DNA of 64,000 bases from Gymnopilus junonius (lineage: Eukaryota; Basidiomycota; Agaricomycetes; Agaricales; Galerinaceae). The stretch covers positions 1-64,000 of the forward strand of contig JADNYJ010000169.1 in assembly GCA_015501075.1 (NCBI GenBank). Reading direction: 5' to 3'. This document shows positions 46,498 through 57,545 of the stretch, one piece after another. Positions within the stretch are counted from its first letter, which is position 1. Every line of letters starts with the position of its first letter. Below the pieces are notes generated by a model that was not told where the DNA came from, did no database searches, and saw only the letters and a program-made list of their open reading frames with translations. The translations under genes were made by a program, and so were the position numbers.

Positions 46498-48256
46498 AGG
46501 AGGACCGTAGTGGGGATTGTTCCCAACATTACTGAGATCTCCAAGTAAAGATGTTGCATCTTCGTTGATAGTTTCACTTCAAAATGAGCATGTATTTTTG
46601 ATAAATTACTGCTTCAGAACGCTGCGCAAGGAAGAGCAACCAAAGTATCGGAGAAATCGGAGAGATATGACTTGAATTTGAGGATAGTTTCGCAATCTAC
46701 CTAACTACCTAACTACCACATCAGCACTCCTGAACTTTTCTTCATCATCATCTCTAAGGTGCGTTGATAAACAAATTGAGCTACTCCATTCACAAAAGTC
46801 GCTTATCGCGCAGGTACAATTGTAGAAGAATATCCAGTATAGCCGACAAGATAACTATGAGGGTTCCTTAGTTCTGCGATCCAACTCTATTCAGGGATAA
46901 GAAAAACACGTACATTTCAACTGTTGAGGGTCATTAGAACAATAATGGGCATATATTTGCCTTTTTGCCGTGTTCTGGTTTAGGCTGACAAATCGATTCA
47001 AGATATAATCGCAGGCTGCATCGTAGTCGTTTCCACCTCGATAGTCTGGGAAATAGTCCCCGAGAGGTGAGTGGTGAAGCTTTGCGGCAAAGCGATCCAC
47101 GTGGTTTAAAATCAAAATCTGTTGCAAAGGTTATAAATGGTTCAGCAACGAGAAGAGAAGATGACGTACGAAAGGCGTTTGGGAGAACCACTTTGAATTG
47201 CATACAGAATCGAAGTGAAGAAATGTTTCTTCCAGACGATTCTGAAACAGAACATTAGATAAAGAAAGGGTAGCATTACGAAGAAATATGTATGCCTACC
47301 ACACTGTTATCTTCCTCCAACATTTCATCATATTCAGCCAAGTTGACCATATACATCACGGCGGTCACGTTGTCAAACTGATGAACCCATTTTCTCCTCT
47401 CGCCTCTCTGTCCCCCTAGATGAAAGATCTTGTATGTGGTGTCCCCGACCATAAAATTGGTCTCGCTGATTCCTGTTGTCCTTATTTTACATCCTGGTCA
47501 GTGGGGATATAAAGGGGGGACCATAAGCGGTCCATGATTCGGAAGTAATATACTGCGGATTCATTTAGATTAAATTCGTTAGAGCGTCGGACGGCTTGTT
47601 GAACAGCGAGGTCACCCCAGAGGGAACGTAAGGCTTCTGCAATATTGTGAGGGAGGACTGAGTATTCGACTTGACTGGGAAGGGAAAGAATGGTGGCGGA
47701 AGATGTGTTATTGCTTGGGGCAAGTGTTAGGCCAAGCTCGGGAATAACTTCAAGGATGAATCTGTCATCTTTTGATCGGTACAAGGGAAAAAAGGAGCAA
47801 ATGTCTTGTTGAGTGAACGCACTTCAGGGCTTGGATAGCATTCGAATAGATGGTATCCTTGTATGCCTCCCGTTCAGACGTACTATAGCCACCTTGTTGG
47901 ATTAGCTTAAACTGCCTGAGAAGTTCCAACTAGTCATAAGGGCAAAACAGTTCTCGTGTAAATTAGTCGAATAGTTATCGTGGTCGAACAGGAAAAGAAA
48001 ACGAACCCCTCCAGAATTTCCAGATTCCAGGAACAGCATCTTGAGTTCATTCTTCGGCTTGAGAGCCTCGGTCATCAGCTGGCGATCTATTTCCTCATTT
48101 CCTACATAAGAAACGGAGGTCATTAGGCTGGAAAGCTGAACATAATAGGGCAACAGTTTTATCTGCTGACCCCAAAGGAACGACACGGCACTGAAGATGA
48201 AAAGACTTACGTGCCTTGGCTTCCTTTTCCGCACGGGAAGGCCCTTTGCGGCCCAT
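46498..48256 (-). pseudogene. G-protein alpha subunit-like gene, GTP-binding motifs lost and frameshifted
   Basis: The Galpha architecture is unmistakable: N-terminal MGRKGPSRAEKEAKARNEEI (myristoylation-type MG), IPTDQDV, TTGISETNFMVGDTTYKIF, GGQRGERRKWVHQFDNVTAV, EYDEMLEEDNSV, NRLEETFLHFDSVCNSKWF, and DYFPDYRGGNDYDAACDYIL. The nucleotide-binding motifs are degenerate. The P-loop position (GxGESGKST in the family) reads ESGNSGGLE across an intron, with the lysine gone; DVGGQ reads HLGGQ; NKxD reads NHVD. Between QDV and TTGI only 8 nt remain of the usual 18, which removes the switch I arginine and shifts the frame near 47490. Exons 48211-48256, 48007-48101 and about 47828-47930 are clear; the terminal exon (ETINEDATSLLGDLSN, stop about 46495) is tentative. 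Confidence 0.85.
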
Positions 48257-49313
48257 GACTTTGAACATGGGGGTGGCGTGCTGGTGAGTACGAATTTGAA
48301 TAACTTAGGATATTAAAGAAAGGAGGCGAAAGGTTGGGGCTATGGAACAGATACTGGTTGAGATGCAGTCAAAGAGGACTGAATATATGATAGTCGCATG
48401 CGGATACATACTATAGAGGGCGTAGACCTCTAAACGTTCACATAGATAATCCAACAGACGGTAGACACACTTCTTGGTTGATACAAAGTAGAAACCGAGG
48501 ATTCAAGGATCTATCAGCTGTTCATCAATTTAAGTCAGTGATGCTACAGCTGTAGGCCGTCCAGCATATGACGACGACAGTGCAGTAGTCGGTTTATTCA
48601 CCTCACAGCGTTATTTCTATCTTGATGAAATGCGTTTTGTTCGGCTGAGGCTGAAGTCGAAAGAAGAGATTATTACTGACCGTCGCGAAAGAAAAAGATG
48701 GGTGGGAATAGTTCAACAGCTCCCACTATTTTTATCGATCCATTTGATTTCCGCGTCGTAGTCACACGTTGGTAACTAGATCCCAATCTACGGAATAGGT
48801 AGTCGAAGAAGCAATCATCCGCGCATGGGTTCGTCCCGATAACGGCCACATATATCATAGACGTTAGTTACTGGAGTAAGGAGGATTATATTAAACCTAT
48901 GCAATATAGGGCCAAGGATGGCACAGCGTGTCGAATGTTAAAAGTTAAACAACCTCTTGATTGTCAGTACATACACTGCACCTGATGTACTGCGTTATTG
49001 TTATTGGCCAACCACGTAAGTATCTCCAGCAATTAGATGCTCGACAATATCCAATTCTGTTGGACTTGACAACTGAAAAAAAATGTAACTGTATACTACC
49101 AGGGCGATGCACACACCCATGACTTGCCACACGTGATGAGAATGAAAAGGAGCCTACAACGGAAGAGCATTTCGGCTGTACTGAGTGGCAACGAAAACTG
49201 AACGCCAATCAGACATCATGTGTCTGACCTACAAACCAGTGCAAAGACAAAAGCTTTGAAAAGATGTGAGAAGAAATGAGCGCATGCAGCTCATATACGG
49301 GAAAGGCGGACAG
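48257..49313. other. Intergenic, no gene recognised
   Basis: This is the promoter side of the Galpha-like gene and the 3' flank of the next minus-strand gene. Small ORFs here look random. Confidence 0.4.
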
Positions 49314-49817
49314 CTAAGGTACTTTGAATGCGATACACGAACTATAACGCAGGTACCGGATAGCAGAAATGATCAAGACAAGAGGTCCCGATATCCAGCT
49401 GGGAATCATGAAGAAACTGGTCGCCCAGCTGCCGATTGATCATCCTATAGTGGTTAGGTATAGGTGAAATTTATAAGGTTCCGTCTTAAATCGACCCAGG
49501 TTTCCATTATCAACTGACCATTGGACATCAGGCGTCCAGTGAATCAACACACTCCATCCAATGGCGTGAATAGCCACAATCGACACAAGCGGCAACGGCA
49601 CTTTCATACTAAACCCAATCATCCCACCCCAACGGTCTGGGTCTGATATTAGGTGGACAGCAACGAACGAAATGAAAAAGAGCAGAAAAAACGATGGGCG
49701 TTCAGGTGTCTGAACATCGTGAAGGAAATTGAAATAATAAAGGGGCAATTCAGCAGGAGTAGATGCACCAGTCAATTCAGAAGCAAAGGAGGCCGCCGAA
49801 GACAGCGTGAGTGATGT
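49314..49817 (-). CDS. Unrecognised membrane protein, 3' exons
   Basis: An exon starting after TTTGAATAG (49817) encodes SSAASFASELTGASTPAELP, then PSFFLLFFISFVAVHLISD and PLPLVSIVAIHAIGWSVLI, two likely membrane helices. After a short intron near 49440-49480 the frame can continue with WATSFFMIPSWISGPLVLII, another helix, to a TAG at 49314-49316. No known family is recognised and the 5' exons (upstream to about 50 kb) could not be resolved. The hydrophobic segments and splice signals argue that it is, or was, a real gene. Confidence 0.45.
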
Positions 49818-50463
49818 CCTATTCAAAAGACCGAGCCCTCAATGAGAGACGGCAGAGAAAGATGAGTCTGACCACGACATCAAGAAACGAAGAGATAAAG
49901 AACGTGTAAGATATGATATCAATATGCACTTGAGTTTAAGAGCAGGTTGAGATTCTGTGGACCAAGTGGTCAACAAGGAGGTCTAAAAAGAGCACGCACC
50001 TGCTGGTGTCACCACCCCAAACCAAGGACAAGCGAACTCTACAATTCCTGACAAGAATAACAAAGAAAACTCGTCCCAATTTCACATTTCGATTGCGAAG
50101 AGAAAATCAATCCATAAAGTTGAGGATGGTAGCGAGGGTGAGGAACGTTGAGGATGACGCAGATAGAAATTCCAATTCCGAACATTGACAATGCATCGAC
50201 GAAAACTGAGGAACACAATCACGTGACCGATCTGTTCGGCCGAACGTTCTCAGTTCTGTCACTTGTGACTATGCTGCGTGCATGAGTGTCGAACGAAATA
50301 AACGTGCAGTGCGACTCTTCCCTACTGGACAAAACCTGCCATGAGATGTTGTTTCAACCTCGGGGCGGGGGAATAAGGTTCAAAATAATATTATATAAAA
50401 TATAAAGACGCCATAAATATAAACATAACTACGAGAAAATCTAGTTTTACGCTCCTATCCTTA
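49818..50463. other. Unresolved; may hold 5' exons of the membrane protein
   Basis: No exon chain could be fixed. The right half is the 3' flank of the FAD oxidase gene. Confidence 0.3.
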
Positions 50464-53080
50464 TTAGATATAACACTTGTACTGAGGAGAGCTTGCTCCC
50501 TTCCAGCCAACTGATACAAGCTTAGTTAAGAGCATGTTTTCTAGAAGATGGATATCACACTTACTACAATGCCAGCAGTCCAAAATATGACTAGGATCAC
50601 TACGATCATTGTCAGTTGATAGAACGACTCTGGCAGTCTGTAGACTCACTATTTGTTCTTGATTTCAAGAAGCCTTTCGTATTTAGAATTCCAGAATGAG
50701 TCTGCCGAGAAGATTAGATACCGAGGACCTAGCAGAGTGTAAATATACTTACATTCGAAATTGGGCTCGTGAACGTCAGCTTCGTTCTGATAGCGCATCA
50801 AAAACATCAATTTAGCAGTTCTCGACATGAGCCGACATAACTTACGACATAAGCTCCACCATTAACGGTGATATTCCGTAAGAAATTTGCTGCTGTAGAA
50901 CTCGCTGTGTAGGCCGCTTGCCTTTCCGCTAGGGTCGCGTTGTATTCGTAATCGTTAACAAGAATGACCTAGAACGTCTGTAAGCAAAACGACGCAGCAT
51001 AGACAAAAAACAATAGACTGACATGGTAAAGCGCTGTCCTCCAGATAGGATTCGTGCTAGTGTCCGCGTCCGATTGATTGGCGGCGTAAGGAGCCGTCAG
51101 ACACATTTGGGCGAAGCTAGTGCTATTAAAAGCGTTGAGCAGGGCTTCTAACACCTGAGCTCGACCTGCAGCAGTTGCGTGGTTGGCTTGTGGGATAATG
51201 CGGGAACCCATTACGATGGGAAGACCAATGCTCTATACCTTTATGTTATCTTCATGCCCAGAAAGCGGTTTTTAACACTTACGTCTTGAACACCCGCTTT
51301 ACCTTCCACCCATTCATTGAACCAGTCAAAGAAAGTAGGTACTTCAGTTATAGTAGATACTCCGCCCAATGACTGAGTCAGACTGAGGAGAGCTTGCATC
51401 GACTGCTGAGCTTGTGCTGTGCTAAGTTGGGAATTGATCACGATGAGGTTTCCTTCCGAAGGCTGGGGTCTTAATGAGCACATGCCATTTTAAAAAATTC
51501 AATAGAAGCGTACCGTGAAATAACCTCCCCATCCTTGGGTTGCGAAGGTGGTCGCATTGTCGAGGTAGACAGCCAGTACCTGTCGTAAGTTATCTGGAGA
51601 TACGGGCCAGTTGATGTTTGCACTAAATAAATGTCAATACAACTGTGATACTTTGGTGAACGTGGAGCTGAGAAACTCACACTCGATAGCTCTTGGGTTC
51701 GGAAGCTTGCACTGTCACTGAAAGGACAATTCCGAAAGTACCACCGCCACCGCCGCGAAGAGCCCAGAAAAGGTCCGAGTTTTGGCAGGCATTGGCAGTG
51801 CGCAGAACGCCGTCTGTAGTTACTATTTTGTATTCAAGCTAATTAAAGGATCAATAAAGTAGAAAGACCAATCAAAAGAGGATTCTCACAGCGCGATCGG
51901 CTCCTAATCCAAGCGTAGGAGAAAGTGGTGAGTGACCGCCTCCCTTTACAAAATGAAATGAGTCTCGAGTACGAGGTGAAGTAAGATCGTTAACCGACTT
52001 GATGCCATCCACCAGCAGCTCCAACTGATTGATCAGATCCACCGATAAGAGTCAAGTTGTTGTCGTACGCAAACTGGTATATTTCTGCAAATTGTGAGCC
52101 CGCCTGGGAAGTTTAAGCCGAATAAATATTATTATCTAAATCTGATCAATTCGTATCTTACCCCGTACGTCACAGCACTTTGAGGTGCAATGTTCGAACA
52201 ACTGTCAGGAACGAAGTCGGGGACGTGCACGAGCTGGGGAGAAGCATGAGCGAAAATGGCCTTCCGGCAAGAACTAACTCACAGATTTCATATTGTGCAT
52301 CTATATTCAATAAGCCAAATTAGTTGATTGCCGACAACGTGGATGAATGTAGACATTACCCATAACGCCAGAGCACCTGGGGCGGAACTGCGACCCTTGA
52401 AATCGTGCTAGACTATTTGTCAGGACACAGAATGAATCGACGTTCAAGGGACATACGCCTGTGTTTTTAATGACAAGGGTAATTCCTGTGGAGTTCACAA
52501 ATTTCAATGCCGCAATGACGTCGCTCGCATTTCTAACGTCGATCTAACCAACGTGCCTCAGTAACAGAAAATAAGTTAAATATAGAATTTACTAACATAA
52601 TAATTCGGAATGCTTCCTTGCTTGCAATCAGCAGGTGGAGCGAAAGCAGCTGGATTTTGCGGATTGGACCAATCAAGTTCACATTGGTCGCCCGTAGCCA
52701 TACAAGTTTCGAAATTTGTCTATAGAGATGGTAAAAAGAAAATTAGTCGATATACAAGCAGAGAAAGACATAACGTACCGCATCGTATCCACTGAAGAAT
52801 TGACTGCGGTTTACTAGAAAAAAAAAGAACGTCAGCATCATGTCGACGCGTACTCTAAATACGTACAGTGATTGTTGAAGAAATTCTGCTGCACAAAAGC
52901 GCATTGAACGGGATCGGGCGTTACTGGATTCCCATTGAACGACGAAAAGCACGGTTCTGCCCAAGGAATCCCGACATACAGCCGTCCTCCAACAGTGCTA
53001 TTCAAATTTTGCAAGTCTTGGGCAGTTTGTGCAAGAGCGGGGAGTGCTGTCGCACCCAAGAGAAGACCTAGGAAAAACAT
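50464..53080 (-). CDS. Secreted FAD-linked oxidoreductase (berberine-bridge-enzyme-like)
   Basis: A VAO-type flavoprotein of about 590 residues spread over a dozen or more exons. The start [18 protein letters not shown] (ATG 53078-53080) is a signal peptide, so the enzyme is exported. The FAD-binding PCMH domain includes [11 protein letters not shown] joined by splicing to [16 protein letters not shown], where the His is the usual covalent FAD attachment site. [20 protein letters not shown] and [20 protein letters not shown] follow. The second, cysteinyl attachment site of plant BBEs is not seen at [12 protein letters not shown]. The substrate-side domain ends with [12 protein letters not shown] and a BBE C-terminal segment ([24 protein letters not shown]), stop TAA at 50464-50466. 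Such enzymes oxidise alcohols, sugars or specialised metabolites with oxygen. The frame looks intact, and the location beside a terpene synthase makes a tailoring role possible. Confidence 0.92.
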
Positions 53081-54708
53081 GGTCGATGCGAAAACCCCAT
53101 TTTTTTGCAAGCCATAATATATGCGCACCAAGACAGTGGTCGGGCTGCTCCGGAGAAAGGAAAAGACTCTGCTCCGCCAACTTGAAACTGCTTATCGTGA
53201 CTCATGAGTACGGTATGGACAGTGCAGACGCAAGGAATATATTTCCGGTTATCGTTATGCGAGGAGACTTGAAACCGCAAATCATCTAGAAGGGATCGTC
53301 CAATAGAACTGCGCACATATCAATCAAAATGAGAAAATGTTAATATGATATATTTTGAATGGAAGCGTACCTGGACCGCTATGTACCTGATTCCGTTGAT
53401 TAAACCAGTTGTCAGGGGGGCAATGACATATCAAATCTCCCAACTCTGAGAAATAGCTTGTGGGCATTTACGACAAATATATCGGTCATTTAATTGGCAG
53501 AGATGGTGCATTGAAACGTAGTTGGGCCTATGAACCAAGCTCAACAGTTGGGAGAGATGGAAACAAAGACGATAGTGTGACGGAGAGAAAATATTGATCG
53601 TGGTCAACTTATTTAAAGCGGAGATTAAACTTTCTTTAGCATTCACTAAAATTAGTTTTATTATAACGCAATTGGCGGCTAAGTTTAGTACAATTTATTC
53701 TAGGCTCTGATGGCTATGTTAATCTTTTTTGAAAGCGTGTCTTACCACCTCCCACACTAATCTGAATACAATTGTGCTCTCGTTGCACTGGAGCAGTACA
53801 GGTTTCAAAATATTTATGCGCTGCGTGTGCTCCGCCAAGGATAGCATTGACGAAGGAACCGGAAGGCCGTTCCACAAATTTAGAGCGCCTCGGTTAACGA
53901 CCACAGTACATACCCCATCTGTGGGCCGTGGCGACGATTCGCAGCTGATCAGAATCAATGAAAATTTCTTTTCGCAAAGTGCGTATAGATACGCTATAAT
54001 CGCGTCTAGAACGTTCCGTTCAACCTGTCTCAAAGCTTTATCATTCCAAGAAATTGATCAAGCATCGGAAAAACCCTCCGGGAAAAGCAAAGTGAAGCAG
54101 AGCTGAGTAGAGGAGGAAATTTTATAATCGGTTGCCGCTCACCACGGATCAGTCTTCGTAAACATTTGCGCACCCATTGTTTTCCGAAGGCGCCAAAGGC
54201 ATAAGCGACTAATTCATCTATGGATCCGAGTATACTTTACACGCCCATGGGCTTTACCGAGATGCTGAGTTCTAGGAACCGCGCCAGTGATCTCCCATAA
54301 TCTAAAATGACGTACCGGGAGCAGGATCACGAAAATCAAAGCGGAAGCGATGCACCAAAGAGGTCCAGACCTTCCTACAGCATTGTAATTCAGAGCAAGT
54401 CCGTCTAATACATTTCCAGAGCAAGCAAACCGCCGTCTAGCGACGTCAGAGTGCCGGCCACAAGTTTTTTTAAAGCGCTGCGCATGAGTAATGTATCGGC
54501 CACAAACACAAATTACTCACATAACTGTCCACACAATATACAGTGCACTGCGCTCTCGTAAGCCGAGCGCTCCTGCGAGCCTAGACGTGATTCCAGAGCG
54601 CATTTCTTCCTGCCATTACGCAACCATGAAAACGATAAGCGAAAACGGGAAGAGCAATGCACATTTATTGATCTAATCGTACTCGGAATCTATACAACGG
54701 ACATGAAT
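53081..54708. other. Intergenic, no gene recognised
   Basis: An open frame at plus 53729-54106 lacks an ATG at its start and has no family features. The remainder is promoter sequence of the FAD oxidase and the 3' flank of the SDR gene. Confidence 0.4.
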
Positions 54709-55660
54709 TTACCAGGGCAAGTTGGTGCCATCGAACTGCCAGAAGGCGGCGGTGGTCTCCAAAGTCACTTTCTCGCTATTTCTGATTACGTTGCCCGCGG
54801 CTTCCTCCGTGGTGATAGGAGGGAGATGAGGAGCGTAAGTCGTCATCCACTCGGTCAGGGGAGCACCGATTTCAGTCTGGACCCAACCTATTACTATCAT
54901 TAGTACCGCGTAAACAGATGTGTCGATCCTTCTCACCTGGGTGGAGAGCAGCAGTAATAACTCCTTCCCCTTTAAGTGAGGCACCCCACTTGTGTGCGAG
55001 CCTGAATTGGATCGATACTATCAATTGGGAAGATCACTGGATATAAAAAGAAAACGTACATATTGAGAGCGGCCTTTGACACGCTGTAGGCATTGAATTG
55101 GTTGACCATCATAAAGGTGATATCGGAAGAGGCGAGGACGGAGCTGACGAAGATGATCTTCTTCTGTTCGGACTTCTTGATGAGAGGTAGGAAGGCGCGA
55201 GAGACGCGGAGAACGTCGACAGTGCTGAACTTGATTTCTTCAGCGAAAATGTCGAGATCCCTAGAAGAAGGTCAATTTCCGCATTCTTCGACGTTAAATC
55301 GATGGGCTTACAAGTCCTCGAATTTTGTCAACTCCTGGGCAGCCTTACCGGCATTGTTGACGAAGTAGTCGAGACCCTTTGGAAGGAGAGGGGTGGCCTC
55401 GACAACGGCGGCGTCGACGCTAGCTTGGTTGGTGATATCGAGCTTGAGGACCTTGAAATTCTTGTTCTTGGTGGCCAACTCGTTGAGGGCGGCAGAATCA
55501 GATCGCGTAGTGCCGATAACAAAGTTCGACTCTTTCTTGACCTGCGGTGAAAAAAGAGATCAGCGATTATCTACGGGATCTATAAGGCGGTACCGACCAA
55601 TGCCTCGACAATGGAGAGGCCAATACCCCTGTTAGCACCAGTGATCAACCAGGAAGGCAT
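54709..55660 (-). CDS. Short-chain dehydrogenase/reductase, copy A
   Basis: A classical SDR of about 245 residues in five or six exons. MPSWLITGANRGIG (ATG 55658-55660) contains the TGxxxGIG dinucleotide-binding motif. LDYFVNNAG is the NNAG strand, SSV precedes the catalytic YSVSK (YxxxK), and the tail WVQTEIGAPLTEW ends in FDGTNLPW with TAA at 54709-54711. The reaction is NAD(P)H-dependent oxidoreduction of a carbonyl/alcohol in the cytosol; the substrate is unknown. The overall pattern resembles C-factor/sniffer-like carbonyl reductases. It lies head-to-head with a closely similar but broken copy at 56.4 kb. A minus-strand TATA-like element (reverse complement of TTTTAAATAT near 55750) lies about 90 bp upstream. 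Confidence 0.92.
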
Positions 55661-56354
55661 GATAGAAATTGCAGGTAATTGACTGAGATGGGTGTTTGAG
55701 AGAGAAGGCGGGATGATCGATGTCTGGCGTCTCTGGCGTCTTCAGGTCTTTTAAATATCGAGCTTCCATTTTACACCGGGAGCACTGAGCCACGTACAGA
55801 AAAGGTGTTACTTACTCGGTTGACTAAGAAAAGAACGCGTACGCATGGACCTTACTAATTCCTGGAGCAAATCTCCGAGTGCCCGAACAGGGAACAAAGC
55901 TGATTGTCTGAGATTCAATCTCCGCTCCACTGGATTTGGAATTGTATTGGGCTAACCAGTGTTGGTTGCCTGCATTTAGAATGCGGGTCCTTATGCTGAC
56001 TGTAATCACGTTCTACCTGGGCCCATGGTATCGCATTGCGAGTGGATCGCACTAGTCATCTGTCTCCTTTTGTCAACACGAAACGCTCGAATGGTGACAC
56101 ATTCTCATGAGCTAGTGAGACTGCATTAGTCTTTTCCCACCTCGGCACAATTGCCGAAGTCAGCAATACAGATAGAGCGACAGCAGCACTGCACCAGTCT
56201 CTCCCATAATAAAGATTTTTAAGTGCTATCAACATCTGCGACGTTGCTTCGGCAATTAGTCATGACTGGGTGTGCTCTTGTCGAGGGATTTAAGGCAAAT
56301 GATCCCACAGCTTTCCCTAATACCGCTTCGAATACTCCGATTGTACGCACCGTC
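55661..56354. other. Divergent promoter region between two SDR genes
   Basis: This 694-bp stretch is shared by the head-to-head SDR pair. A TATA-like motif for copy A sits near 55750. No coding sequence is recognised. Confidence 0.5.
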
Positions 56355-57341
56355 ATGCCATCGTGGTTAATCACTGATCCAGCAGGGGTGTAGGACTTGC
56401 ACTAGCCCAGGCGTTGGTAGGTCGTCCTCGACCAACTTCGCCGATCTGAACCGACCCTTCTTTTTTTTTCCTTCTTTTTTTTCCACTTTAGTTGCAAAAT
56501 CCTTCCAACTTCGTGATCGCCACTGCGCGAAACCTAGATGTAGCGGGACTGAAGGCCTTGGCGTCTAAATATCCCAAAGATCGTCTGCAACTCCTGCGAC
56601 TAGATGTTGCCAATACCGCAAACGTCCAGGAGGTGGTAGCTCAGGTTTCGTCTCTCTTGCCTAACGGACTGGATTACCTCGTCAACAACGCAGGCGTTCA
56701 CCCGCAACCCATAACGAAATTTGAAGACATGTAAGAATTTATTTCCTTCTCGAGTATCGAACGGTATTGATTTGTGTTTGTCAGAGACCTTGAACTCTTC
56801 CAAGAAGAACTCGAGTTTGACACCATCGTTCCGCTCCGCCTCACTCGCGCCCTTCTTCCAGCTATCAAAAAATCGAAGGAAAAGAAAATCCTCTTTATCA
56901 CCTCTGCTATGGGGTCATTCGCACGAACGACTCCTTTGATCAATCAATGCAATGCATATTCAGTCGGTAAAACTGCATTGAACATGTGGGTTATTTTATT
57001 GCTTTCCGAAGACAAACCAGCCTAATTGGATACAACCCAGGCTTGCACACAAGTGGGCGGCATCCCTCAAGTACGAGGGAGTTATCGTAGCTGCAGTTCA
57101 TCCAGGTACGTGGCTTGATTATTTCCTTTATCTCTAGCTGCTCAGACGTTCGACTTTAAAAGGCTGGGTCAAGACTGATATCGGCGATGCCCTGCTCGTT
57201 TGGATGTCCGAAAATGCTCCGAACGTTAAGCAGATCGAGCCTGCTGCGTCTGGCCAGGGAATCGTTAAGGTCGCAGAAGGGCTTACCCTGGACAAGACTG
57301 GCGAGTTCTGGAACTTCGACGGTACGATGATACCTTGGTGA
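56355..57341 (+). pseudogene. Short-chain dehydrogenase/reductase, copy B, frameshifted
   Basis: A paralogue of copy A in inverted orientation. MPSWLIT (ATG 56355) should continue into the TGxxxGxG motif, but one G is missing (ACTGATCC for ACTGGATCC-like) near 56374. The downstream frame (RGVGLALAQAL) is therefore out of phase with the ATG and stops follow. The rest is well preserved: exon 1 ends at 56416, exon 2 starts at 56492 (NPSNFVIATARNL), then LDYLVNNAGVHPQP, ITSAMGSF, YSVGK (YxxxK), LAHKWAASLKYEGVI, WVKTDIGDALLVW and FDGTMIPW with TGA at 57339-57341. The lesion is recent, or is an assembly error, since no other break was seen. Confidence 0.88.
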
Positions 57342-57545
57342 TTATGTAGAAATCCGTAGAACGCTTTAGAATACGCACCTCGCTGTTAATGCTAACTCTG
57401 CTTTACTGTACCTTTTGATATCGACGGAGAATAAACGAGGAGGGATTATCTTTATTGGAACGAAGCCTTTCAGGCGGTGATCATATGACTAAAACTTATC
57501 CAAACCTTCTTGCTTATCTATTACATATGTATGCGTCTATTTCCT

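Noticed and set aside
53729..54106. 125-codon plus-strand open frame
   Set aside because: It begins at TTG rather than ATG and shows no conserved pattern.
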